From Sporomusaceae bacterium (GTDB lineage Bacteria > Bacillota > Negativicutes > Sporomusales > UBA7701): a stretch of DNA of 64,000 bases. The translations under genes were made by a program, and so were the position numbers. The stretch covers positions 1-64,000 of the forward strand of contig JAVKTQ010000015.1 in the NCBI GenBank assembly GCA_031460455.1, read 5' to 3'. A model generated the notes under the pieces. The model made no database searches and was not told the DNA's origin. It saw nothing but the letters and a program-made list of their open reading frames with translations. This document shows positions 7,801 through 16,256 of the stretch, one piece after another (the stretch's first letter is position 1; each line of letters opens with the position of its first letter).

Positions 7801-9267
7801 CATGATGACGGTGTCCGCCTCGAGGAGCATTGAACACATTTCGTCGTACTGGGGATTGAAGCGCTTATCGCCATCGAAAACCGCCGTGCAGGCCCTGAAT
7901 TCAACAGCGCTTACCCGGCCATCGCCGCTGCCGGCGATGCGGCGGGGGCCCCAGCCGGGATGAAGAATTACCCCTTCGCCCTCGGCCTCATCGATCTCCC
8001 ATACATGGGCCGGCATCTCATCCCGCGACTCCAGGCAGACGACATGCACTTCCTCGCCGCCCTGGCGCTTGGCCGAACGGGCCACGTCCATGGCTACGTT
8101 GCCGCCGCCGATAACGACTACTTTCTTGCCAACCCGGGAGTCCTTGCCCAGATTTATATCGCGCAGGAACCCGACGCCCGGCAGAACGCCTGTCAGCCCG
8201 GCGCCCTCAATGGGCAGGTCGCGGCTTTTCTGGACGCCGGCGGCGACAAGGATAACATCGTACTGAGACTTTATTTCATCGAGAGTAATATCTGCGCCGA
8301 CCCTGGTGTTGACGCGCACCTCGATACTATGCCTCAGCAGGTTATCGATTTCCCGCTGGACGACTTCCGCCGGCAGGCGGTATTGGGGAATGCCATATTT
8401 CAGCCAGCCCCCCGGACTGGGTAACGCTTCGAAGATGGTGACGCGGTAGCCTTTGGCGACAAGGTCATAGGCGGCCGTCAGGCCCGCCGGACCGCCGCCG
8501 ATAACGGCCACTCTCTCTTTGCGGGTCGGGGTGAGCGGTGGGTTTTCGGCTTTTATAAGATCGTCCCAGCCATAGTCGGCCGCCGCCCGTTTGATGGCGG
8601 CGATAGCCAGCGGCTCGTCGATCTCCCGGCGGTTGCACTCCGTCTCGCAGGGATGATGGCAGATGCGGCCGCAGATGCCGGCAAAGGGCAGCCTGCGGTG
8701 GATGACCTCCAGCGCCGCGGCGAATTTACCCTGCGAAACCAAGGCGACATACCCCTGGACGTTGGTGCCGGCCGGGCAAGTCTGGCGGCACGGCGGAGTC
8801 CCGCGCTTGTCGATCAGGAAGCGGTTGGGCACCGACTGAGGGAAAAGCTTATACACCGCTTTCCTTGTACCCATCCCCTGGTTGAAGCTGTCCTTGACGT
8901 TTACCGGGCAGGCGTCGGCGCAGTCGCCGCAGGCCGTGCATTCGTTGATATCGACGTACCTGGCGTTTTTCCGCACGCGGGCGGTGAACCGGCCCGCCTC
9001 GCCCTCAAGGCCTTCCAGCCGTGAGTTGGTATGGATGATGATATTGGGGTGGCTCAGGCAGTCGCTCATCTTGGGACCCAGCAGGCACATCGAGCATTCG
9101 TTCGTCGGGAAGGTTTTGTCGAGCTGAGCCATCTTGCCGCCGATGGATGGTTCGTCGGTAACCATGTGGACAAGATAGCCGCCGCCCGCAAGGTCGAGAG
9201 CCGCTTGCATGCCGGCGATGCCGCCGCCAAGAACGAGAACGGAGCCTATTGCATCGGTGTTTGCCAT
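4834..9267 (-). CDS. hdrA: Giant HdrA: HdrA core with inserted GltD-like NAD(P)H module, fused to a second complete HdrA
   Basis: The 1477-aa flavoprotein starts at ATG 9267 behind GGGGAG; the open frame upstream of it lacks HdrA similarity. Domains in order: HdrA FAD motif GGGIAG (14-19); ferredoxin CTACGDCADAC (110-120); an inserted GltD/NfnB-like segment (about 141-600) with N-terminal cysteines 160-211, FAD motif GGGPAG (257-262) and a second nucleotide motif GGGNVAMD (387-394); cysteine cluster CLNCGICSECLQCEKVC (622-638); the rest of HdrA copy 1 (about 650-900); then a full second HdrA with GVFICECG (924-931), GGGVAG (1067-1072) and two C-terminal [4Fe-4S] motifs (1409-1449). HdrA is the bifurcating flavin subunit of heterodisulfide reductase-like complexes. 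The GltD module gives a ready site for NADH or NADPH. It overlaps mvhD by four bases and follows hdrB by 5 nt. Confidence 0.93.
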   Translation of the reverse strand: MANTDAIGSVLVLGGGIAGMQAALDLAGGGYLVHMVTDEPSIGGKMAQLDKTFPTNECSMCLLGPKMSDCLSHPNIIIHTNSRLEGLEGEAGRFTARVRKNARYVDINECTACGDCADACPVNVKDSFNQGMGTRKAVYKLFPQSVPNRFLIDKRGTPPCRQTCPAGTNVQGYVALVSQGKFAAALEVIHRRLPFAGICGRICHHPCETECNRREIDEPLAIAAIKRAAADYGWDDLIKAENPPLTPTRKERVAVIGGGPAGLTAAYDLVAKGYRVTIFEALPSPGGWLKYGIPQYRLPAEVVQREIDNLLRHSIEVRVNTRVGADITLDEIKSQYDVILVAAGVQKSRDLPIEGAGLTGVLPGVGFLRDINLGKDSRVGKKVVVIGGGNVAMDVARSAKRQGGEEVHVVCLESRDEMPAHVWEIDEAEGEGVILHPGWGPRRIAGSGDGRVSAVEFRACTAVFDGDKRFNPQYDEMCSMLLEADTVIMAIGQAADLDFLRGQDAVATARGTIAADPITKATGDARVFACGDIAHGPASVIEAVASAHEAAISIDRYLNGSPLDSGREKSFQDKIGQPADTPVNPASRRPQRFAPAADRAGDYREVALGMTREVAIEEANRCLNCGICSECLQCEKVCKKQVICHADADEAVDLPVGAVVLTPGFDVYDAALKGEYGYGVYPNVISSLEFERLLSSTGPTVGHVVRPSDQAAPRKVAFIQCVGSRECADGGAEYCSSICCMYSTKEALIAREHDAGIEPTIFYLDMRSYGKNFDKYVDAAQRGGVRYVRAMISTVKEDPVTGNLFIKYISETGEIVDEEFDLVVLAVGVRPPKQAGELMAAVGIEANPYGFAATAPFSPTETTRAGIYVAGAFQGPRDIPETVVSASAAAAKAGELLTDARNTLKREKVYPPERDVTTEEPRIGVFICECGINIASVVSVPEVVAYAQKLPGVIHCQDNLYTCSQDTLKRMKEIIEEKGLNRVVVASCTMRTHQPLFREMLREAGLNQFYFEMANIRDQCSWVHRGEPANATEKAKDLVRMAVAKVRHHEALNLHSVPVINSLLVIGGGVAGMTAALTAARQGFAAYIVEKEAELGGHAREVYQDFDGNDVQARLRQLIADTGSHPLVKVFTASEAVGFSGHAGHFVTTIRARQTGAETSIDHGAVIVATGVQERLPTGYLCGEDSRVVTTTAFEKMVAAGQPLAARQIVMIQCAGSRNDELNYCSRTCCGQALKNAIALKERQPDTDIFILYRDIRTYGFMEKLYKEARAKGIRFILYTPDRKPVVTRDGDGLCCDFYEPSLKTIIAVKPELVVLAPGTVPSDTARGLGMLLKVPVNEDGFFVETHAKLGPIDFPTQGIYLCGGAHSPKSVDEAICQAQGAVARAATILSRDNLMAGGVVATVDQDKCAACLTCVRICPYSVPRIDASWKAYIEPVQCHGCGSCAGECPNKAIQLQHYKDHQVLDKIRGLFKEVSA

Positions 9268-9272
9268 ATGTG

Positions 9273-10139
9273 TCACTCCCCTTTCGCCAGCGCCGCCAAC
9301 ACCGGAGCGGGATCGATGATATGCTTTTGCAGCCACTGACCTGACGCGGCGGCGCCGAACGCCACGCCCATAAGTTCGGTGAAATAGAATATGGGCATAG
9401 GCCGGGCGACCTGGGTCTGGCGTGTGTCGAGGTTGACCTGGCACAACGGACACGCGGAAACGATGGCCTGAGCGCCGGCCCTCTCAGCTTCGGTGACCAG
9501 CTTGGCAACCAGGGTCGCCACCGCGTCGGTCCGCGAAAGCGCCAAAGCGCCGCCGCAGCAGTCGGTCTTGTACGACCAGCGTTTCACTTCGGCGCCGAGA
9601 GCCGTGAGCAGGTTATCCATCCTCGTGGGGTGTTCGGAATTGTCGAAAGCCACGACGTGTTTCGGCCTGGTAAGCAAACAGCCGTAATAGGCTACCAGCC
9701 GTAAACCCTTGAGCGGGCGAACGACTTTTGCGCTTATCTCCCGCAGCATTTCCCGGCTGCTCAGGATCTCGAGGGGATGGCGGACCTGGATGGTTGCCCC
9801 GTACTTCGCTCCCATGATTTCTTCCAGGTCGGCGTTAATTGTCATGGCCTGGCCGTCCTGCCAGCGAACGGCGTGGTCGGTGGCTCTGAGCGTGTTGTAA
9901 CAGGCGGCGCATGGCGCCATGACATCGTGGCCGGCCTGCTCCGCCAGGATGAGGTTGCGCATCGGCAGGGCCGCAGCCAGGAAGTGATTGGTCGCATGGG
10001 CGCACGAGGCCCCGCAGCAGTTCCAATCGTTTAGCTCGGCCAGTTCCACGCCGAGCGTTCTGCACACAAAACCGGTGGAGTCGTCATACTCGGCGGCGGT
10101 CGAATGGAGGGAGCAGCCGGGGTAATAAGTCAATTTCAT
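9273..10139 (-). CDS. hdrB: HdrB-type subunit with two CCG domains
   Basis: This 288-aa protein has two cysteine-rich CCG domains: CCGASC at about 42-47 with CAAC downstream, and CCGG at about 192-195 with CPLC downstream. In HdrB these bind two noncubane [4Fe-4S] clusters that reduce a disulfide. In acetogens the homologue is part of the MTHFR-associated Hdr complex, whose physiological acceptor is not settled. The N-terminal YYPGCSLHSTA is typical. It overlaps hdrC by four bases. Confidence 0.94.
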   Translation of the reverse strand: MKLTYYPGCSLHSTAAEYDDSTGFVCRTLGVELAELNDWNCCGASCAHATNHFLAAALPMRNLILAEQAGHDVMAPCAACYNTLRATDHAVRWQDGQAMTINADLEEIMGAKYGATIQVRHPLEILSSREMLREISAKVVRPLKGLRLVAYYGCLLTRPKHVVAFDNSEHPTRMDNLLTALGAEVKRWSYKTDCCGGALALSRTDAVATLVAKLVTEAERAGAQAIVSACPLCQVNLDTRQTQVARPMPIFYFTELMGVAFGAAASGQWLQKHIIDPAPVLAALAKGE

Positions 10140-10693
10140 TTGCCCGCCTCCCTGGCTTTACGGAAAATCCGCTTAATTTCCCCTGCCCGCCTGATCCGGT
10201 CGGGCAACAGTTTCAGCTTGTTTCTGGCCATAAACCTGAGCCCCAGCGCAAGATCCTGGGTGAAGGACGCTGTTTTCAGCTTGAACAGGCCGATAGTCCC
10301 CGCTTCGTAGGAGCGCCCGAACTGCTCCACCGTGGCCAGGAAGGACTGATGAAACGCCGCAGTCCTTGGATCGCCGGCCTTTTTCCCGCTCGCCAGCGAC
10401 ATCTCCCGCAGTACGTCGTTAACTTTGGAAATGTCGATGCCGTTGGGGCACCTGGCCCCGCAGGTCCTGCAGCCAATGCAGAGCCAAATGGTGTTGCTCC
10501 CCAGAACCGCCTCTTTTTCCCCATACTTGATCAACTTCAGCAGGTCGCAGTTGTATGGTTGCATGGCAAAGCTCATCGGGCAGCCGCCGGCGCATTTCTT
10601 GCACTGGTAACACAGACTGACCGGTTGCCCCGACCTGGCTTCTATTTCCTCAGAAAACTTAAGGGCTGGAGCTATGTTCGCACCTGTCGCCAT
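10136..10693 (-). CDS. hdrC: HdrC-type ferredoxin subunit
   Basis: This 185-aa protein has two [4Fe-4S] motifs, CYQCKKCAGGCP and CIGCRTCGARCP, followed by an all-helical C-terminal half, as in HdrC. It passes electrons between HdrA and HdrB. I place the start at ATG 10693 because AGGAGG lies immediately upstream; a GTG at 10708 would include that ribosome site in the coding region. It is the first of the six Hdr-Mvh-Met subunits. Confidence 0.93.
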   Translation of the reverse strand: MATGANIAPALKFSEEIEARSGQPVSLCYQCKKCAGGCPMSFAMQPYNCDLLKLIKYGEKEAVLGSNTIWLCIGCRTCGARCPNGIDISKVNDVLREMSLASGKKAGDPRTAAFHQSFLATVEQFGRSYEAGTIGLFKLKTASFTQDLALGLRFMARNKLKLLPDRIRRAGEIKRIFRKAREAGK

Positions 10694-10737
10694 AAAGCCT
10701 CCTATCACACCATGCCGCCAAGCGATGTCTCCCGAAC

Positions 10738-12063
10738 TTATTCGCCGATTGCTATTTCCTTTAGCGGCAGCTTGGGCACAAATCTCTTGTTACTCAGGAT
10801 AAAGGTAATAAACAGGCCGACCAGCAGTAGAAGCGAAGCGGATATGAAAGAATACGGGGCTGCCTGGCCGGCATAATTATCTTTCAGGAACGCCACGATC
10901 TGGGGGCCGACGATCCCGGCCAGACCCCACGCGGTGAGGATGCTGCCGTATACGACCGGCATTTGCTTGGGGCCGAAAACGTCGAGCACGAAGGAAGGCA
11001 TTGAGCCGAACCCGCCGCCGTAGCACAGCAGCACATAGCATACCAGTACGCTGAAAAGCAGCGGGGTCTTGACGAATAACAATGCCAGGAAAGCGGCAAC
11101 CTGGCTGCCGAGGATGAGGCGAAAGGTCTGCACACGCCCGATTTTATCAGACAGCCCACCCCAGAAAAATCGGCCCAGCCCGTTAAATACCGAACTCACG
11201 GCAATCAGCGTCGCCCCGGAAGCGGCAAGATTGGCCAATACCTTGGGATCTTTCAGTAACGCCGGCTCGACTGATTCTTTCAAGAGATCCTGGAGCAGGG
11301 GCGACTGGAAGCTGATGAACATGATGCCGGCAATTATATTGAGGAAGAATACCGTCCACATCAGGGCAAATTTGCCGGAGAATACGCACTCTTTGGCGGT
11401 AATGTCGGCCTGAAAGCCCTGCTCGCCGGCCGACACCGCCGCGATGGCGTATCCTCGCGGCGCGTAGGCTGCGGGCGGGTTAACCAGAAAGTAGCCTGCC
11501 GGCAAGGTAACAACAAGCATGAGCACGCCGATATACGAAAACACGAAGACAAGATTTCCGCCACTAACGGCCAGGAAAGCCGGCGCCAAAACTTTGGCCA
11601 TAACGAGAGCCCCTAAGCCGAAGCCCATTACCACCATCCCGGTGATGAAACCTTTCTTGTCGGGAAACCACTTGGCGGCGGTAGCTACCGGCGTCACATA
11701 GCCAAGGCCCAGGCCAATCCCGCCGACGACGCCGTAGCCTAAGTACAGCAGCGGAAGGCTTTTCACGCTAAGCGCATAGGCGGCCAGCAGATAACCTAGT
11801 CCGTACAGAAGGCCGCCGGACATTGCCAGCTTTCGCGGCCCGAATCTCGGCAGATTAACGCCCCCCCAGGCAGCCGCCAGACCCAGGCAGAAAATCGCCA
11901 GGCTGAAGGCCCATGCGGCCTGCGAATTAGTCCAGTTTCCCGCGGCCATCACCGGCTGCTGGAAAAAACTCCAGGCGTAAACCGTCCCCAGGGCCAGCTG
12001 CAGCAACGTTCCCATAACAGCCACCAGCCACCGGTTTGTACTTTTTTGCGCTTCAGGTATCAT
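10738..12063 (-). CDS. MFS transporter, OFA (oxalate/formate antiporter) type
   Basis: The 441-aa product has about 12 hydrophobic segments and the OFA-family hallmark start (LVAVMGTLLQLALGTVYAWSFF). The long central loop and a second-half motif FNGLGRFFWGGLSDKIGR are also as expected. OFA carriers exchange small carboxylates such as formate or oxalate. Its place directly behind fhs (12 nt) and before hdrC suggests a formate or related one-carbon carboxylate role in the methyl branch, but the family alone does not fix the substrate. Confidence 0.82.
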   Translation of the reverse strand: MIPEAQKSTNRWLVAVMGTLLQLALGTVYAWSFFQQPVMAAGNWTNSQAAWAFSLAIFCLGLAAAWGGVNLPRFGPRKLAMSGGLLYGLGYLLAAYALSVKSLPLLYLGYGVVGGIGLGLGYVTPVATAAKWFPDKKGFITGMVVMGFGLGALVMAKVLAPAFLAVSGGNLVFVFSYIGVLMLVVTLPAGYFLVNPPAAYAPRGYAIAAVSAGEQGFQADITAKECVFSGKFALMWTVFFLNIIAGIMFISFQSPLLQDLLKESVEPALLKDPKVLANLAASGATLIAVSSVFNGLGRFFWGGLSDKIGRVQTFRLILGSQVAAFLALLFVKTPLLFSVLVCYVLLCYGGGFGSMPSFVLDVFGPKQMPVVYGSILTAWGLAGIVGPQIVAFLKDNYAGQAAPYSFISASLLLLVGLFITFILSNKRFVPKLPLKEIAIGE

Positions 12064-12075
12064 ATACAGTCGCCT

Positions 12076-13749
12076 TTAGAACAGACCGACGATTTTGCCG
12101 GTGTTGTCGATATCCATGATCTCGGCAGCCGGTTTTTTGGGGAGTCCCGGCATCGTCATGATTTCGCCCAGGATGGCTACCAGGAAGCCCGCCCCCGCCG
12201 ATACCCGCACTTCCCGCACAGTTACTTTGAACCCGGTGGGCCGCCCCAATTTTGCGGCGTCATCGCTTAGAGAATACTGCGTCTTCGCCATACAGATCGG
12301 CGTTTTGTCGAAACCGAGGGCGGTCAGCCCCTGAATTGTTTTCTCAGCGGCCGGCGCATAGGCGACATCGTCCGCCCCGTAGATTTCTTTGGCAATGGCG
12401 GCGATCTTGTCTTTGATCGGCAGCTTCTCGTCATAGAGGAACCTGAACTGCTTCGGCTTATCCATAGCGGCCAGCAGCTTTTTGGCCACAGCCTCGCCGC
12501 CGGCGCCTCCTTTGGCCCACACCTCCGACAGAGCCACCTCTGCTCCCAGCGCGGTGCACTTCTCCTCGACGAAAGCCAACTCGGCCGGCGTGTCGGTCGG
12601 GAAAGCGTTGATGGCCACTACGGCCGGCAAGCCGAACTTACCGATGTTTTCGATATGCTTGGTCAAGTTGGCCAAGCCTTTTTCCAGAGCCGGCGTATTT
12701 TCCCGGCCGAGGTCGGCTTTGGCCACGCCGCCGTGGGACTTCAGCGCCCGAACGGTGGTGACGATGACAACGGCATCAGGCTGCAAACCGGCGAAGCGGC
12801 ACTTTATATCGCAGAACTTTTCCGCACCAAGGTCGGCGCCGAAGCCGGCTTCGGTTACCAGGACATCGGCCAGTTTGAGGGCGAACTTCGAGGCCATCAC
12901 GCTATTGCAGCCATGGGCGATGTTGGCGAACGGGCCGCCATGAATGAAAGCCGGGGTATTTTCCAGCGTTTGCACAAGGTTGGGTTTAATGGCGTCCTTG
13001 AAGAGCAGAGTGAGCGCGCCGGCCACTTTGAGGTCGGCGACGGTGACCGGCTTGTTGTCGTTGGTGTACGCTACGATGATCCGGCTGATGCGCTCTTTCA
13101 TGTCTTCCAGGTCGGACGCCAGGCACAGAATGGCCATCATTTCCGACGCAACCGAGATATCGAAGCCGCCTTCGCGCGGAATGCCGTTGGCCTTACCGCC
13201 GAGGCCGAGCACGATTTGGCGCAGCGCCCGCTCGTTGAGGTCCATGACCCGCCGCCAGGTGATCCGGCGGGGATCGATGCCAAGCTCGTTGCCGTGATGG
13301 ATATGATTGTCGATGATCGCCGCCAGCAGGTTGTTGGCGGTGGTGACGGCGTGAATGTCGCCGGTGAAGTGAAGATTGATGTCTTCCATCGGCACTACCT
13401 GGGCATAGCCGCCGCCGGCCGCGCCGCCCTTCACGCCGAAGCAGGGGCCGAGGGAAGGCTCGCGAAGAGCGATAACCACTTTCTTGCCCAGGCGGCGCAG
13501 GGCATCGCCGATACCGACGGTGTTGGTGGTCTTGCCTTCGCCGGCCGGCGTCGGGTTGATCGCGCTGACAAGAATGAGTTTGCCGTCAGGACGGTCTTTA
13601 ATCTTTTCCCAGGCCGACAGAGAAACCTTCGCCTTATACTTGCCGTAAAGCTCAAGGTCGTCATCGCCTAGGCCAAGCTCGGCCGCCACCTGGGTTATAA
13701 GCTTCATGTTCGCTTCTTGGGCGATTTCCACATCGCTTTTCATTTGCAT
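12076..13749 (-). CDS. fhs: Formate-tetrahydrofolate ligase
   Basis: This 557-aa enzyme activates formate with ATP to 10-formyl-THF, the entry step of the methyl branch. It has the family P-loop-like TPAGEGKTT (about 67-75), the conserved [23 protein letters not shown] region (about 97-120), the FTGDIHA and NNLLAA segments and the late [11 protein letters not shown]. Length matches the family. It follows folD by 58 nt in the same operon. Confidence 0.98.
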   Translation of the reverse strand: MQMKSDVEIAQEANMKLITQVAAELGLGDDDLELYGKYKAKVSLSAWEKIKDRPDGKLILVSAINPTPAGEGKTTNTVGIGDALRRLGKKVVIALREPSLGPCFGVKGGAAGGGYAQVVPMEDINLHFTGDIHAVTTANNLLAAIIDNHIHHGNELGIDPRRITWRRVMDLNERALRQIVLGLGGKANGIPREGGFDISVASEMMAILCLASDLEDMKERISRIIVAYTNDNKPVTVADLKVAGALTLLFKDAIKPNLVQTLENTPAFIHGGPFANIAHGCNSVMASKFALKLADVLVTEAGFGADLGAEKFCDIKCRFAGLQPDAVVIVTTVRALKSHGGVAKADLGRENTPALEKGLANLTKHIENIGKFGLPAVVAINAFPTDTPAELAFVEEKCTALGAEVALSEVWAKGGAGGEAVAKKLLAAMDKPKQFRFLYDEKLPIKDKIAAIAKEIYGADDVAYAPAAEKTIQGLTALGFDKTPICMAKTQYSLSDDAAKLGRPTGFKVTVREVRVSAGAGFLVAILGEIMTMPGLPKKPAAEIMDIDNTGKIVGLF

Positions 13750-13807
13750 CCTCCATTCATTAAATCAATTTACCCAGTAATGTTTGGCGTCTGCGCCGCC
13801 CGTCCCC

Positions 13808-14659
13808 TTACCTGCGCTGAAGCTCGGCGGCTTTGATGGTATTGTGAAGCAGCATGGCGATCGTCAGCGGCCCGACCCCACCCGGCACGGGAGTGATATG
13901 CCCCGCCGTCTCGGCCACATCGCCAAAATTGACATCGCCGACCAGCTTGTCGCCCACCCTGTTGATGCCGACATCGATTACCGTCGCTCCCGGCTTCACC
14001 ATGTCCCTGGTGACAAACTCGGGCTTGCCGATCGCCGCTACCAAAATGTCGCCTTGCCGGCAAACCTCGGCCAGATGCTTAGTTCGCGAATGGCATACAG
14101 TCACCGTCGCGTTTCTGGCCAGGAGCAGCATGGCCATCGGTTTGCCGACAATGTTGCTGCGGCCGATAATCACCGCCCGCTTGCCCTCGATGGCAATACC
14201 CTCCATCTCAAGCATTTTGACGATACCGTAAGGAGTGCAGGGTACGAGATGTTCCTTGCCAACGCAAAGGTTGCCGACATTCATCGGGTGAAAACCGTCG
14301 ACGTCTTTATCCGGCCGGATACGCTCCAGCACCTTTTCGGCATTGATATGGCGGGGCACCGGCAGCTGAACCAGAATGCCGTGGACCGCCGGGTCGGCGT
14401 TTAGGCGGTCGATAGTTGCCAGGAGTTCCTCCTCAGTAGTCGTCTCCGCCAGCCTGATAACCTCCGAATTGATGCCGGTATCGAGGCAAGCTTTATGCTT
14501 CCGGCCCACATATACTTTCGATGCCGGGTCTTCGCCAACGATAACCACGGTCAGCCCCGGAGCAACCCCATGGGCAGCCTTGAAATCCTTGACGTTTTGT
14601 TTGACCGCTTCCGTCAGTCTTAAAGCGATCGCGTTGCCACTCAAAATTTGTGCCGCCAT
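13808..14659 (-). CDS. folD: Bifunctional methylene-THF dehydrogenase / methenyl-THF cyclohydrolase
   Basis: The 283-aa FolD carries YVGRKHKAC with the catalytic lysine near residue 54, VQLPVPRHI, the DKDVDGFHP loop, the nucleotide motif IGRSNIVGKP and the C-terminal PVPGGVGPLT. It interconverts 10-formyl-, methenyl- and methylene-THF. It is the first gene of the methyl-branch operon, behind a promoter that carries a palindromic operator (14705-14736). GGAGG lies upstream of the ATG. Confidence 0.97.
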   Translation of the reverse strand: MAAQILSGNAIALRLTEAVKQNVKDFKAAHGVAPGLTVVIVGEDPASKVYVGRKHKACLDTGINSEVIRLAETTTEEELLATIDRLNADPAVHGILVQLPVPRHINAEKVLERIRPDKDVDGFHPMNVGNLCVGKEHLVPCTPYGIVKMLEMEGIAIEGKRAVIIGRSNIVGKPMAMLLLARNATVTVCHSRTKHLAEVCRQGDILVAAIGKPEFVTRDMVKPGATVIDVGINRVGDKLVGDVNFGDVAETAGHITPVPGGVGPLTIAMLLHNTIKAAELQRR

Positions 14660-14704
14660 CTCTCCCGCCTCCTCTGATCACGGTTGTGCAATAAAATGCC
14701 CTTT

Positions 14705-14736
14705 ATTATACATATATATGTATATACATTTTTCAA
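14705..14736 (-). promoter_or_regulatory. folD promoter with palindromic GntR-type operator
   Basis: On the minus strand, -35 TTGAAA (14731-14736) and -10 TATAAT (14705-14710) are separated by 20 nt. The spacer holds the exact palindrome TGTATATACA (14719-14728), overlapping a second palindrome at 14707-14724 (TATACATATATATGTATA). The same 10-mer occurs twice before the acs operon. TGTATATACA fits the GT-N-TA-N-AC pattern typical of HutC-subfamily GntR regulators, and such a regulator is encoded at 15534-16253. Binding is an inference. Confidence 0.65.
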
Positions 14737-14794
14737 CGCAAGATTACAAACTCCTTTTTTGCTTAGAGAATTTTCAAATAATTATTTACCCGAG

Positions 14795-15493
14795 CTAACC
14801 TCGCAAACTGTTTACTTGACTGACCAGGCTGTCGTCACATGAGCCCAGATCTCCCAAATGCAACTCGTCCCCCGGTTTCAGGACCACGAACTCCCCATCC
14901 CATTGGCCGAGCAGCAGCTTATGCAGCAGCCTTAGCGAGCCGGGAGCTATCGCGTGCCTTAAGCCAAGCTTGGCGGCAAACTCCTCCGTTCTGGGAGTCA
15001 CGCTATCTACCGGATATGCGCCGGTATCGATTACCATCAGGCGCAGATAATTGCCGAGCATTGTTTTCATTACTCGCAAGGCGCGACTCTCACCGTAGCG
15101 GGAAACGCAACGGTTATACTCCCACAGGATGTTCTGCTCGTAATCGAGCCAGCCTTTTGTCGTAAAGTACGTCCCCATCTCCTGGGAAATAGCCCTGCGG
15201 GTCTCGCTCGACCCCAACAGCAACGGAATACAATCTTCCACCCTGGGGACAACGATCGTGAAGGCTGAGGATTTAATCCCCAGCATGCTATTCCCGCAAA
15301 AGCCGAAAGCCATAAGAACGGTATCGACATTATCAAGCATGTCGAGGTGCTCTTGTATCCGCCGGTGCAGTGCTTCCGGTCTGTTATGCAGCCCTGCTTC
15401 GACATAAATCACCGGATAGTTCACACCGGTTTCTTTCAGGGCCAGACGAAGTTCGTCTTTAATGGTCTGACAAGCCAGGATTACTGTCCGCAT
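14795..15493 (-). CDS. DUF1638 domain protein, corrinoid methyltransferase-associated
   Basis: The 232-aa product shows the DUF1638 pattern: VILACQTIKDEL at the start, EAGLHNRPEALHRRIQ, AFGFCGNSMLGI, PRVEDCIPLLLGS and GTYFTTKGWLDYE. Biochemical function is unknown. Family members are commonly found beside corrinoid-dependent methyltransferases, and here the gene follows a corrinoid-activase-like gene and a GntR regulator in one run of minus-strand genes (40-nt gap). Conserved Cys residues (about 68 and 90) could bind a metal. No membrane segment is visible. Confidence 0.78.
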   Translation of the reverse strand: MRTVILACQTIKDELRLALKETGVNYPVIYVEAGLHNRPEALHRRIQEHLDMLDNVDTVLMAFGFCGNSMLGIKSSAFTIVVPRVEDCIPLLLGSSETRRAISQEMGTYFTTKGWLDYEQNILWEYNRCVSRYGESRALRVMKTMLGNYLRLMVIDTGAYPVDSVTPRTEEFAAKLGLRHAIAPGSLRLLHKLLLGQWDGEFVVLKPGDELHLGDLGSCDDSLVSQVNSLRG

Positions 15494-15533
15494 GCGCTTC
15501 CCCCATAAATAATCGGGCTCTGCCCCACTGCTT

Positions 15534-16253
15534 TTAAAGCTGCGTGTAAGAGGTGGCCTGCAATTGATAACGGTCCTTATGGCATACCATATAGGATATT
15601 CCCAGCGGAGTGCCGTCCTTAGAATATATAACCTGTCTGATCACGAGCGCGGGAGTATTGGGTTCCGCCTCCAGCAAGCCGGCTTGTTCGGCCGTAAGAA
15701 CATCGACTGATATCAGCATGTCGTTGCGGACCGGCACCGTTTCCTGGTGTTTGGCGACAACTTCGGGAAAATTTGCGTATTCGAGCTGCGTTTCCAGCAG
15801 CGGCGTCGCCCGTAAATAAGGGAGATACTTTTCCTCGATGGCAACCGGTTTGTCGTTTTTATACAATATTCGTTTTAACTGCAATACCTTGCTATCGGGG
15901 GCCAGCTTCAATTCACGGGTGTAATGTTTATCGCGGACAATTTTTACCCCCAGCAATCTATAGCGGGAATTTCCCGCGTCTGCGACCGCTTGATCCTGCA
16001 AATTAATCAGAAGTTGATTCAACCGGGGCAGGCGGACAAACGTTCCCTTCCCTTTGATAGTCTCCAGCAGTCCGGCCTCCGCCAGCAAAGCCAGCCCGTG
16101 GCGCACGGTCATCCGGCTGATACCGTACGCCTCACCCAGTTGGCCCTCGGTGGGAATCATGTCGCCATCTTTCAGCTCGCCAGACTCAATCTGACGTTTT
16201 ATGTCTTCAGCCAAACGATAATAGACAGGGATAAGATTGTCTCTGTTTCTCAT
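15534..16253 (-). CDS. GntR-family transcriptional regulator, HutC/UTRA type
   Basis: This 239-aa protein has an N-terminal winged helix (about 8-75, with IPTEGQLGEAYGISRMTVRH, the classic GntR signature) and a UTRA ligand-binding domain (about 95-235). HutC-subfamily members bind GT-N-TA-N-AC palindromes and respond to a small effector. It starts 3 nt after the corrinoid-activase-like gene, with GAGGTGAAGT before ATG. The matching operators at 14719, 30152 and 30184 make it the best candidate controller of both Wood-Ljungdahl operons. The effector is unknown. Confidence 0.93.
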   Translation of the reverse strand: MRNRDNLIPVYYRLAEDIKRQIESGELKDGDMIPTEGQLGEAYGISRMTVRHGLALLAEAGLLETIKGKGTFVRLPRLNQLLINLQDQAVADAGNSRYRLLGVKIVRDKHYTRELKLAPDSKVLQLKRILYKNDKPVAIEEKYLPYLRATPLLETQLEYANFPEVVAKHQETVPVRNDMLISVDVLTAEQAGLLEAEPNTPALVIRQVIYSKDGTPLGISYMVCHKDRYQLQATSYTQL

Positions 16254-16256
16254 ACT

